64,000 bases of DNA from Apus apus (taxonomy: Eukaryota; Chordata; Aves; Apodiformes; Apodidae): assembly GCF_020740795.1 (NCBI RefSeq), contig NC_067282.1, positions 139,920,858-139,984,857 on the forward strand. The letters run 5' to 3'. The translations under genes and the position numbers were made by a program. Numbering within the stretch: the stretch's first letter is position 1; each line of letters opens with the position of its first letter. Positions 25,378 to 37,290 of the stretch are shown one piece after another. Below the pieces are notes generated by a model. That model was not told the origin of the DNA. It did not search any database and worked only from the letters and a program-made list of their open reading frames with translations.

Positions 25378-27755
25378 TAGACAGGTAATTCTTTTAAAAG
25401 GCTGTTAAAGCCCAATTTACATTTTTAGGTACTTAATTCCCACTGAATTCACTGGGAGTTGGTGAATAACTGCTTTAAAAGAACATTTTCCCAAAGCACA
25501 TTTGAAAAAATTACCTGTTTTCCACCTTGTTTGGACTGCTGTGCACAGCAACAGAGTAACTGAATGCCTTAGGAGAACAGCTAACGAGTTATGAGAGGAG
25601 GTACAGGTGTGGAAGAAAGAGAATTGCAATACCTTGTCAGTATTTCCAGCACTTCAGAGGCCACTGGAGAAACCTGCTGGCTTGATCTGATTAACGTGAT
25701 TCATGAAGGTCAAGGAGCCATGAGCAGCATCCCTAGGTAGATGCCATGGCTGACAGTGTTCCTCTTCAGTGGGAACACAGAGGGGTGCAAGGCAGTGGCA
25801 GCAAGCAGAGTCTCTCTGTGATGTGCACCACTTTAACCCTTTACAAAATCCCGTTTGGTGAGGGTTTGTATATTTATTTGCAAGATAAAAATATCCTTAT
25901 ATTTGTCAAAAAAGAATCTGTTACTGTCCAAACAAAACCTCGGTTAAGTGTAAACAAATGCAGGCTCAAAGAAGAACAGCAAAACATACCTACAAAAAAT
26001 AATTGGTTTTATTTAGCATGCAAAAAATCCGAAGAGATTTGAGGATTTATCAGAGCAGATCTGATGACCTCCCATATGTAATCAGAGAAAAGAAAACAAA
26101 TATATCAATGTATCTAGCAGATCTCCATTGCTGTATGCTTCAGCTCTCCTGAGATGGACTATTTAAACCTGTGATATGTCAGTTGGGTTTTAGAGTATGT
26201 TTTCACAATTATAAGAGGCATAATAAAAAACCCTGACAAATATAGGCAAAAAAAAAATACTAAGAAACATCCAGCTACACACTTCTCACTGCTTCCATCA
26301 TGAAAAAAAGAAGATATCTGCAGCACCAACACCAGTTTCTTTCTCATCACTGACTTAGAAAATAATATTACCCCATTTGTGTGCATTTCCAATACATCTC
26401 CATATAATCTGCCCATTAGCTCTAAAATACTCAGTTTGCAAATGCCAGACTCTTCACTTCAGACACAGATGACAGAATGGAAGGTTTTGTATTACCACAA
26501 TCCTCTTACACATTATATTACTTGATGCAAACCACGGGCCCCTCCTGTGCTATGTCATCCAGTTGGTGGATTTTTATGCAGCTAGAGATGTAGAAAAGTC
26601 ACAGCAGTTCCTCTTCCCAATAACAAGACAACACTTCTGCTTAGAGAGGGGTCTTTCTACCTCAAAGGAATAGGTGGAAGAATCAACAACAGGAGCAGCT
26701 ATGAGGATAGACAACACAGTCTAAACACACTGAAGTAAACAGTTTACTCTATCCACCCATCTTACTGTCAGGGACAATTATTTCACCATTGGTAGTCCTG
26801 TCATTGTCTCCTCTTGGTATTTCCTACCACATCGTGTCCTCTGTGATTGCAGAAGTACCTTCCAAATCAACTCTTCAACCTGGCTTTGTATTCTTAGTTT
26901 CTGACTAGGGATTTGTATGTTCAAAATGTCCCACCAGAAATGTCAAACATCACAGAGAATGAGGAGTGAGAAAAAGAAGCAATCACTTTGTAACATTTCA
27001 AACATGCACTACCACCTCAGATGAGTACTGTTACTCACTTTTAAATAAAAATGTGTCCACCTAATAAGGTGTTGATCACACCTCAACCAGATGCGTCTTC
27101 TGTCTCTGGTGCCAATATAGAACTGTACAGAGTAATGTGTCCTAGGATACACTGCAAAGCAGCATGCAGGGTAATGTGAAAGGCTGAGTTGACAGCCTTG
27201 GCTAGCTGCTGCCAATATTGATTGGTGAACATGATATACAGAGGCTTTCTATGGACAAAAGCCAACTTCATATGAAGTAATTTGTCACAAAGTGTAATGT
27301 ATTCAATTTACTCTCATCTAGGACACAGCAAAATATGTTGAATTTGGCACACTCCTAAATAGAATGAAAGACAGAACGGGTATCTTCTTCCAGTTTAGAC
27401 TTTATATAACTATACCTTTTATTCTGGCTGAGCCAATTCCTACATTTAACCATGGAAAAATAGTACTTTGGACTTTCTGATCCTACCACAGCAATGTTAC
27501 AGGGGAGCATGCTTCATAAATTCAGTGAATATTGGAAACTGCTGTCAGTAGCCAGGTCTAGAAAAGACAGCACTTCAGTGCAAGGCTGTTCATTGTATTA
27601 AATAAAAACCTGACTTTTAAAAGAGTTGTGGACAGTTTTCTTCATTATTACAGATATGTTATCTGAACCTAGTAAATAAAAATGCTATTAAAAAAGTCTC
27701 TGCTCCAGAGCAGGTTATGCTCTTACAGCAAGAATTAATAACAATATCTAATAAT

Positions 27756-27852
27756 CTGTGCAAGTCTTCTAACCTCTCCGGACCTAACATTTCCCCTCCA
27801 TGAAACCAAGATAATGTATCTTACTCTCACAATAATCACTATGATTATTAAA
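27756..27852 (+). mobile_element. MIR-like ancient CORE-SINE fragment, plus strand
   Basis: TGTGCAAGTCTTCTAACCTC, then CCATGAAACCAAGATAATG and TGATTATTAAAAATATT line up with the MIR core and 3' part (…GGCAAGTCACTTAACCTCTC…, …GTAAAATGGGGATAAT…, …GAGGATTAAATGA…). Divergence is high, as expected for an element older than the bird/mammal split. The tRNA-related head is not visible. Confidence 0.55.
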
Positions 27853-29329
27853 AATATTCCTTATACCTAAACCCAAAATTCCCCTACAGAAAAAAGATTA
27901 AAAACATGATGGATACATGAGCTTGATGTAAGCTCAGCAACATTTTCTTTCATTATAGAAGACATTAAACATATGCTCATATGGGACACAGGTTATGGCC
28001 TCTGGTTTCTCTTCTTATATTTGTACTCTACTAGAATAGGCTTCTTCACTCTTTATGGAGGTTTGTGGTGGCCTCTGGTGGTTGTTGTGTGAATGGGACA
28101 TTTTCCTCTTTCCCAGCTGTCAGGTTAACTACATATGACTATGAACAAAAATTAGCATTGTGAGTTGTGGCTCTCACTGTTTCACATAAGAAAGGTGGGA
28201 AAGAGCAGTTCTTGTATAGCTCACACACTGGGATGACAAATATAGTATCTTCGAATGTAATGAAATAAATTAATTTGCTTTCCAATTATTTGCAACAACC
28301 TAATCTAAGTCTTTGCCTGGTATTTCTTAATATTTCATCCTAGTGACCAAAAATAGCTCCTCTTTCCTAAAGTTTCCTTCAAAGTCCTCAGGGTCTTTGG
28401 GTTTTAAGGTGTGCCCAGCCTCACTCAGCCCAGTAGAAAAGAAATCCCAGAATGATCTTTCCTAATAGAGAAAATTTCAACACCCTTGAAACACAATCCA
28501 ACCATGCTGCGATAACAAGCAGCCATAAAGATGGGTTTAGGGTCTGGTTTTCTCACAGAAGAAATGTTTTTGAACTTCATTCCTTAAACTGTCTCTTAAA
28601 TACTCCTCAGGTTTATATCAAATGCATGACACTATACTCTGGCTGAGGAAAGCATACATACCTTTACTCACACGGAAGGAAAAAATTCTGCATATACTGT
28701 CAGGCCTTAATGGATTCTTTGCCACATGCCATTTGTCATTTCACTCTTATCTACCTTGAAACCATTCATATAAAATGACATAATAATCCAAAACAGGAGT
28801 CTCTTTGCTACATCACTGCAAAGACCTTTTAATGGTTGCCCTCTTTCTTCCTCCTCCTCTCTTCCCCACTTCAGACCTAACAATCAGCCCTCAGTACCAT
28901 GAGAGGCTTCTACAACCAGCAAAGCACTGACATGACCATGCAGCAGTTATGGCAGCACTCACTTCAGACAGAACACTATCTGTGTTTAACAGATCTGAGA
29001 CAATCCATTCCCAACACACTAGCAGAAATCAAGCTTTACAGAGCTCTCACCAGAGATACTGGAACTAGATGTGCTCAGGAAGGGCCCAATGAAAGGTGAA
29101 TCTGTTTAAAACAAGATGACGGTTGTTGTTTTTTTCCTTCTCATTTCTTCAAGGGCATGTCTAGAACTTTCACATTATTTAACTTCTAGTTTCATCTGAA
29201 ATAAAAAAACATGTAATAATCAATTAAAATAGTGACATCCACTCATTCAGCTTTTCAGCTGGGTTCCCAAAAGAAACTGTAAGCCTCAATGGAGGATTCC
29301 ACAGAACAGCTTTGAAGTGAGGGATTACA

Positions 29330-29448
29330 CAGGCAGGGAAACTGAGGCACAGATAGAAGATCATACAGCTAGGACGTGACAAGGTCAGAAATAAAATCCA
29401 GTTTTCCTAATTCCTGTGAACCCATCCTAATCCCTGAACACATTCCTC
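29330..29448 (-). mobile_element. MIR-like ancient CORE-SINE fragment, minus strand
   Basis: GGGAAACTGAGGCACAGATA, then ATCATACAGCTAGGACGTGA and ATAAAATCCAGTTTTCCT follow the reverse complement of MIR (…GAAACTGAGGCACAGAGAG…, …GGTCACACAGCTAG…, …GGATTCGAACCCAGG…). The order and spacing of the three anchors fit. This is the better preserved of the two MIR-like pieces in the window. Confidence 0.62.
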
Positions 29449-32400
29449 TCCTTGCAAGGGGTATTTCAAAATGAACTGTTAAATCCCACCACTATTCTCA
29501 TCTTTCTCTGGCCAGATGATATCACATGTTGCTTTAATTATTGGTTTGTGCTATCCTTTGGCTCTCCTGCTCCACTCCAGCTCTCTTGGCTTGGCCCACA
29601 ATCTCTTCAAAAGCAAAGCGCAAGTATTTTTTCTGTTTCATGAAAAGCTTGCCTAAATTTGTGGCAGGGAAAAAGCTGCAGAAGAACTGTATCGTGTGAC
29701 TCCCAAATGAAACCAGCTGCCTATTAGTTCCATGTCTGTAACTTTAGACCAAATTATGCAAGCTAGAAAACTAATCTTTGGCCACCCCTTAGCAAAGAGA
29801 GTTCTATATTTTTATTTATATTTTATGCTATTGGCATAGAAATTTGGTCACAAATGTGACTTTGTTGTTATCTCCTTTCATTCAGCCTATTTTTCTGCTA
29901 AGGTAATTACAGCAGTGACATGGGATATTCACCTGCGTCTTTAAATTGTAACTGAAGTGTAGTAATAAGAGGCCATCAATCAGCAATATCAGTTTCCACT
30001 GGTCATCATGGACCTGGTGCTTGTGGCAATTGATAGAAATCGCAAAGTTCTTCTACAGTCTTTACTCTGCTTTCTGACAGGGTGCAAAAACTTTTCAGAG
30101 GTACACAAGCAAACATTTCATCCTTGCTCTGCTGTTTGTACTCCATTCATAAACTGGTGCTCCTTGTTGGAGCTGTGTATCAGCAGCTCTGTGTATCAGT
30201 CCACCTGCTGTCCTCAGTTTTTCATGTGCTGCAGGCAGGTATGAGTGACTGGGTGGTTTTGTATAGCTCAGATATGTACCTGGGGTATCTAAGGGGAAAT
30301 GTTTTCCTTTTTACCACATATTGCAGAGTGTGTCTAGCAGAAAGTGAGATATCTGCTTCTTCAAAAGCAGATGTGCAACTTCACAACAAGCTCCAACCTA
30401 CTACTATAGACTGCCCAAGCCTGGTAACCATAATACCAAGTTTAGAGTTTATTTGAAAATACCTGTGGAGGCCAGTGTAGGTATAACACTAGAGTAGAGA
30501 ATTATATTGGCACCATGGGCTCACTGAGAGTAGCTGCAAGCCAACAATGCTACCAGCTTATCTGCAAGAGTGCATGTTTTTCAAAAATCGGTTCTCACTC
30601 CAAAACACTGAGTCAGTGCAGAATCTGTCCTGTGAAGCACTATGGCCAGCACTTTGTAAGGTGTAAAGTAGGTTATCATGATTGTCCCTTTGGTTACTAA
30701 AGCAGATGCTTTTCTCTTGAGCCTAAATGTTAATGAGTGCTTACCTTGCAGCTCCCAGTGTGGAGGAGTGCCTTGACTTATTTCACTCCAGGCATTTCAG
30801 AAATGAAGATTCTACTCCAAGCTTCTTTATTCCTGTGGGAAGGCAGAGATGGAAAGAAATGGGTATTTTTCACATGTTCTTCCTGCCTCCCTTCTGACAA
30901 TTTGTTCTTGGTCATTCTGCCTGCTTGAGGCCTTGCAAGTGACTACACCTGAGAGATAAGTGACACTGGTAAGTGTCTTTCTCACAGTCAGGCTCTTGTG
31001 AGTGTGAGGGTCAGTGCATGAAAGTATTCATAAGATAGCGCTACCTACTAGCTTTAATCAGAATTAAATTTTTGCTGCATTAGGAGCCGCATAGCATCCC
31101 TTCCTTGAGTACCAACTGAAAAACAAGCAATCATTCATATCTTTTACCAGCTGCACTCTTTAATGCAAATGGCTTGTGTCTATGGCACATCAACATTACC
31201 TGGCATGCATGTGAATTCTGGTTTTCGAATTTTTTCTCCTCAACATTTCAAAAGCCAAAGTTCAAAGACCCACAATCAACCTTCAAAAGTAAAAAATTAA
31301 TTACATAACCTTTTGAGAAATAGATAACTATTTTCCTGAATTAAGCAGCAGATTTCATAGAGCTCTAGATAGAAGTAATATGTTGCATGACATACCATCT
31401 TTCTTTGGAGGAACTGATGTTTACCACTGATGTGATGGAAAATCCGAAGATCCAAAAATAGAAGTGGCAGAAGCAGGATGCCTCGATGCCAGTTCTGAAT
31501 TGTTATGGTCTATTCACAGCCAGCATCTTGAGGCTCAGAACAAATCCTGCAATATACTTTCTTCTAAAAAGAATTTATGGTCAGGAAGAATGATGACTAG
31601 TGGTATGAACTCACTGTAAAAACAAACACATGCACAAATCCTAGTACTCTTCAAAGGGTAATAGATTTAAATCTACTTCCATCCAATTATTTCTTCATTT
31701 TCAGAGGGCACAGAGGAATGAAAGTATTCAAGTTTTTCTTAGTCCTGCCAGATCACCGTAACAGAAACCAGCTTATAGCTTAAGGCAAAAACCATGCTTA
31801 TTTCTAGAACCTTTGGCTTCCTGGCTGCACATCTCCTGGGCTGTGAGCATCCCACATCCTCAGCCTGCTTAAGTCTCCACTTCAGCAGATCTTCAGTGTA
31901 ACACATTAGTGAAAGTGAAAAAAATATTAATGAGTAAGCTCGAGAAACAAGCTCACTGTCTCCCTTGACAACCTGGAAGTGCAGAAAATGTCCTTGGACT
32001 TCCCAAAATAATTTTAATTTTTTTTCTTTCCATAAATCATTTTTTGTTCTGAATTCTATTAAAGCTCAGAATCACAGCAAGAAAATGCAGATGTGAAAAT
32101 CCTAGACTCTATGCAACACTAGTCTCACCACATCCACAGCTTTTGTCTTAGAGATAACTCAGAAGAAAGGTTCCAACTCCTCACAGTTCTACAGGTTTAA
32201 TTTTCCTGTGTAGCTTTACAGCAGTCAGGATTTTAGAATTTGATTGCCAGCATGTGACTTATGGCTATTCTATATATTGAATGTCCCCATTGTAGTTCTA
32301 AATGAATGTATGTATATTTGCATGTTTCTGTGTGTACATGTGTGTATATTTACCCAAGCGTCAACATAAGCTTATAAATATGTAAACAAAACCCGGAGAG

Positions 32401-35400
32401 TGTAAATTATAGTATTCCTCTGGTAAAGTCAGTTGTAGTTGTGCTTGCCTACTGATTTTCATTTTAAATTCTTGCTCTTACATACTCATTGCTTCTAAAA
32501 GGCTTGGTTTTATTATAATTATTGTTACTGATAGGTGTTATAGTAGCACTTAAAGAATCAAGCCTTTTATTATAGGTATTGTATGTAATAGAAGTAAACA
32601 TTCTGTGATTAGTTTTGTAGGTATCTCTTACCTCTCGACAAGACCCACAATCTGACAGAACCATGTGGGTTTGGCAAAGCCCCAAACAATTCTTCCTAGT
32701 GACTGTGTGGACTATGCAAGGGACAGAGGCACACTGAGATGTTGGCAAGATTTTGGCAGTTCATAGTACCTAGAATACGTGTGCTACTGCAGGGTTCACA
32801 TGGGAAGTTTCCAATTATTAAATACTTTGAAAATACAGAATTTGATTTACAAGGTCTAACCTGGTATAAGATACTTAATTTCTACAGGAAAATGTTTGGA
32901 CCCTCTCCTCAGGCAGGAACAATATAGCAGGCACAGATTTAGTAGGAAGCTCAAAGGTAGGATAGCCAGCATCATGGTACCAAGATCCACCCCTCAGCAT
33001 CAGGCCACTCTCAGTGCTACCTTCCATAGGGTGTTAGACAATCAGAAGCTCCCCACACATACATCCCTCTATGTAGAGCATGTACAGAGAAAACAGCTAA
33101 GAAGAAACACCTGACAAAAGTGTAACATGAACAACTATGAAATAAACTGAGTTGAAACTTCATTGCACTTGAGGACCTGAAATCTAAAGGATTCTCCAGA
33201 CCATTGCCACTTCCCACCTCCACAGCAGACTCAACCAACCTTTTCTTGGTAACACAGACATTATAAAGGTGTTTCTAGAGAAGTTTCATAGAGAAGAAAA
33301 GGTTTACAGCAGAAATGAAGATTTCATTCATATGTCTAATCCTGAACACCACTGTTGCATTCACTTGAAAACATCTTCTCAGTGCCTACAATTATGTTTT
33401 CAGTCCTTTTTTTGGCCCAGATTAACCCCATTTTATCCTAAAATGTGAATTTTAATAGCACAGTAAATTGCTCCTTCACAGCTTCAGTTTACATCTGTCT
33501 TAAGCTAACCTCAATATATAAACTTACTTTAACCCATGCAAGGTGAATGCCAGTTTTTATTCTTTGAGTGTTCCCATTTGAACAGCAGCAATTTTAAAGT
33601 CAGTAAGATTCATTAGAAAGATTTGGACTTTTCTGTGTTGAAAAACACACAGATGTTGGCTCCATTGTTTTCAGAGTCACGAAGACATGGCTCAACATTT
33701 TTAACTTGGTTGTCTTGGTATTGTAGCATCACAAAGTTGTGCTTTTTCACCTCGATCATCTGTAAAGGCATTTTATTCAAGTAGCCAGGACCCTTTTGGC
33801 CCAGGCTCTCAGCTGATACAACCCAGAGGAGACTTCAACATATTTACAAACAAAAGCCTTACAAAAGAAGTGCAATATTAACTATTCTATGAGTTTTCAG
33901 TTGAAAATAGAGAAATTACTTTTTCAGGCTACTTTTTACAAGAACACTGAAGCAAAATGAAAATTTCCAGCAGATACTTGCAGTTTTCAGAAAGTTTTGA
34001 GAGTGATTTTGTAACACACTTGCATGGCCATTACTAATTACTTCAGCTAAAGTTACTCTGAACAGAAATAATTTCTAATCCCTGCTTTTGTACACAACCT
34101 GAAAATGGGTTTAGAAGATCAAGTTACTCTAATTAGATGAGAGATTCAAGACATTGAAAAGAATAGGGAGCGAAACTCTCTGTAATTTCAGTGCTGTATG
34201 TATACCAAGGTTATTAATTTCATGCAATGACAGCAAATTATAAAGGTCAAGAATCCTTAATTCATTGTGATATTTTTGGTCTGCCAGGTTGCAGGAACTG
34301 ATCCAAGTAATAAGATAAGTTTGCTCAGCTAACAAACTTGATTTTTAAGCCTTAGTTCACCTTTGACACATAGCAGAATTTTAGCAAATACCAAGCCATT
34401 CTGCTGTCATGTTTTGTTGTTGTTCCCAGCAGAGGGTCTTATTTTAATATGCATAACAATCCGATGTTGATGATTACGGGCGGAAACCTCTTAGTGTATG
34501 AATTACAGGCTGACAATCCAAATGAACTCTCTCCACCAGCAGTAAAGGCCTCCAACTCAACATGAAAAGAAATTAAGTTCAACTTGTACCACATAGGGAA
34601 GGCACAGCTCTCCTTTGATCCTGCTGTAGGATGGAGCTTCAGAGCCCATATGACAAATCGCATCATACATGGTTGGAAAGGATAGTACTAGGTCTGCCTA
34701 CTGCTAGCTTCAAGACAGTCTTATCACAAGCACTTAGTAGCAGCAGTTGACCACAATACTACTTCACCTGAATCCTCTGGCCTTGCACTTAGCCTCCCAG
34801 CCACAACGCTACTATAGAAGAGACAAACTTTCAGTTGGCTGGGTTCACCTAGTGGTGAGATGGAAGTAAATTGCTGCAAATTTTTTATCATTCTTAAGCT
34901 TCAGTAAAGCTGAGAGTATGCCAAGTTTTAAGCTTATTTTTTTCCTATACCAGTCCCCATAGAAAGATGGATACTTTGAATTGCTAATTTTTTTCTAATT
35001 CCTTCAGGAGTGGAGGAATCTTCCTTATTTTCACACCTGCAATGACTTTCTTACATCTACTTCTCATCAAGTCCTCAGGCTGCTTGCCCTCAAGTACCTA
35101 ACACAGCAAGCAGTACATAGCACTGCTGTTCAGAGCACCTCAGCAGAACCACGGAACCAGGGACTTCAATAACACCAGGTTACCTAAAGGGTTTTGTGGC
35201 TGCAGCCATTTAACTCAGTCTTTGCAGCAAGGTGCCTTGGTGTTGCGCACAGCAGAGGTGCTTTATTGGTTTTTGTTTCTTTTTAAACTTTAGTAACAGT
35301 CAGAATTTGGAAGGAATAAGGGACAGCTTCTCAGGTTGTATTGGGTGATTACATGCACCTTGTGAAATCTTTTTTTTCATCTGGAGAAAAGAGAAGTACC

Positions 35401-36726
35401 TCACTATTTTAGGCCAGAGATCAATTGGTGACTATGGTTAAACAGAAATTGTAGCATCACTGCTGCACACAAAGATGGGATGGCAGTTTCTAATAACTCT
35501 ACAGTCCAAGAAGGGGTAGATGTGGGAGCAAGATGTGGAAAGAGCACCTGGGACTGCCAGGATTCTATAGGGATTTCAGCATATTTTTTACTCTGGCATG
35601 ACACAATACCACAGCCTCAGTATGACTCCACATCAGCAAGATCTAGGATAGCCTGCACAGCAGTGTTTACTGTAAAGGCAACACAACACAGGATCAGAGC
35701 TTATGTTGTGGTTGACAGAAAAGGAGTCATACTATATTTACTGAAGATTTGTAGCCTAGGGATAGAGATTAAAATTAAAAAAAAAAAAAAAATCATTTGG
35801 TGAACTTAGCTGAAGGATGTTCAGAGAAAGCCAGTGTCTATTGTTTCTAGCTATGCCTATAAAAACAGCTTGGGACTCTATGATGGTCATGACTGAAAAG
35901 ACTCATTTACCCTGAAAATTGAGATGTTTGTAGACTATATGCAACGTCTTAAAAATTATAAATAAGATGGACAAAGTAAGACCTTTTTACAACTCCTATG
36001 TCTCACTGCAATAAACTGGAAAAAAGGATGAGGATTTGAGTGAAACTCCAAGCCACCTGAAGGCTTCCACTGACCTAATAAGGCCAAGTATTTTCCTCAT
36101 TTTCAATTTCTTTTACTATTTTTTCTACTTCCTTTTGAGCACACAAAACTAATAAATGGGGGTTTTTTTATCACACAGAAATAAGGCAGCACTGCTGAAA
36201 TCTGCAAGAGCAAGTGGGCATGGAAATGCCTGTCTTTTTTTTTTTTTAATAAAGTTTTAATAAAGATGTATATACAAGCCTTGAAGCTTTTCAATAAGAG
36301 TCTGAGCTTACATGTTGCTTATAGACCTCAACTTCCCCTGAAATCAGTGAACTATTTTACAGAAAACAATCTTATGCTGCCCCAAGGCAACAAACAATAT
36401 TATCTAATATATCTTTTCTATCTTGAACCTCCATGGTTAGATTTTTAATTATATCAGTTGGAGAATACCTATGAACACAGGAGAGCAGATACGCAGATCC
36501 CCGCTATTTCCTCTCCTGGTACAGGAGGGGGTACAGTGAGTGCTGCAAGGAGAGAGAGCTCCCAGACTTCCCAGCTGCTCTGTCCCACCATGGCCCCAGA
36601 GCCTGCCCGAGTTCATGAGCTGCAGCAACACTTCAATTGCTGGCTCCCTTATAGAAATATGGCAGATAAGGCCTTGATGGCCAACAGGTCTGACTGCTAG
36701 AAACAGTGCTAGGGCCTAGAACTCAT
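29449..36726. other. Non-coding, nothing recognised
   Basis: Contains a 124-codon plus frame at 30,082-30,456 without any motif and a small hairpin at 32,496-32,569. The last 270 bases (36,458-36,700) carry an 80-codon frame that runs up to the CR1 and is not recognised. Confidence 0.55.
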
Positions 36727-37110
36727 AAAATCACCAAATCATTTAGGCTGGAAAACACCTTTAAGATTATCAAGTCCATTAACCCAGCACTGCCAAGTCC
36801 ACCCCTAAACCATGTCTCTAAGCACCACATCTACACATCTTTTAAATACCACCAGGGGTGGTGATTCCACCCCTTCCCTAGACTGCCTGTTCCAGTGCCC
36901 AACAACCCTTTCAGTGAATAAATATTTCTTAATGTCCAATCTAAACCTCTCCAGCACAACTTGAAGATGTTTCCCCTCTAGTCCTGTCACTTGTTAACCA
37001 GTAAAAGAGACCAACACCCTCCCGGCTACAACCTCCCTTGAGGTACTTGTAGAGAGCAATACGGTCTCGTCTCAGCCTCCTTTTCTCTAGGCACCACCAA
37101 GTCCAGTACC
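36727..37110 (-). mobile_element. CR1 LINE, 3' fragment, minus strand
   Basis: It reads AATCACCAAATCATTTAGGC, then CACCTTTAAGATTATCAAGTC, ACCATGTCTCTAAGCACCAC, CTGCCTGTTCCAGTGCC, and CGTCTCAGCCTCCTTTTCTC, the reverse complement of a CR1 3' region. This subfamily differs from the one at 47.7 kb by its 3' UTR. It is diverged by many point changes and 5' truncated at about 37,110. Confidence 0.93.
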
Positions 37111-37210
37111 ATGAAAGCTGGCAAGCTTTTTCATGAATCACAGCCTGCAGGAGGTGACATCTTTACTTGTAGTAAGCAGTGAGGACATTTTAGGAGAAAC
37201 AATAGAAAAA

Positions 37211-37290
37211 GAACTAGTTATTAAATAGTTATTAATTAATTAAGTTATTAATAGTTATTAACTAGTTATTAATCGAGCTAGTTATTAAAG
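37211..37290 (+). repeat. Imperfect AGTTATTA tandem array
   Basis: Six or so copies of AGTTATTA with variable spacers (A, AATT, ACT, ATCGAGCT) in 80 bases. Almost entirely A/T. Located 100 bases to the right of the minus-strand CR1 at 36.7-37.1 kb. Confidence 0.7.

Larger units (their letters stand above)
16558..27755. other. Non-coding, nothing recognised apart from one exon-like frame
   Basis: AT-rich DNA. It includes the exon-like frame at 24,435, an octamer/homeobox-type patch near 22,095-22,160 and the inverted repeat at 25,355. No coding family recognised on either strand. Confidence 0.55.

Noticed and set aside
30082..30456. Plus-strand frame of 124 codons
   Set aside because: Longest plus frame in the left part, but no motif, no neighbouring splice pattern that keeps the frame, and ordinary AT-rich context.
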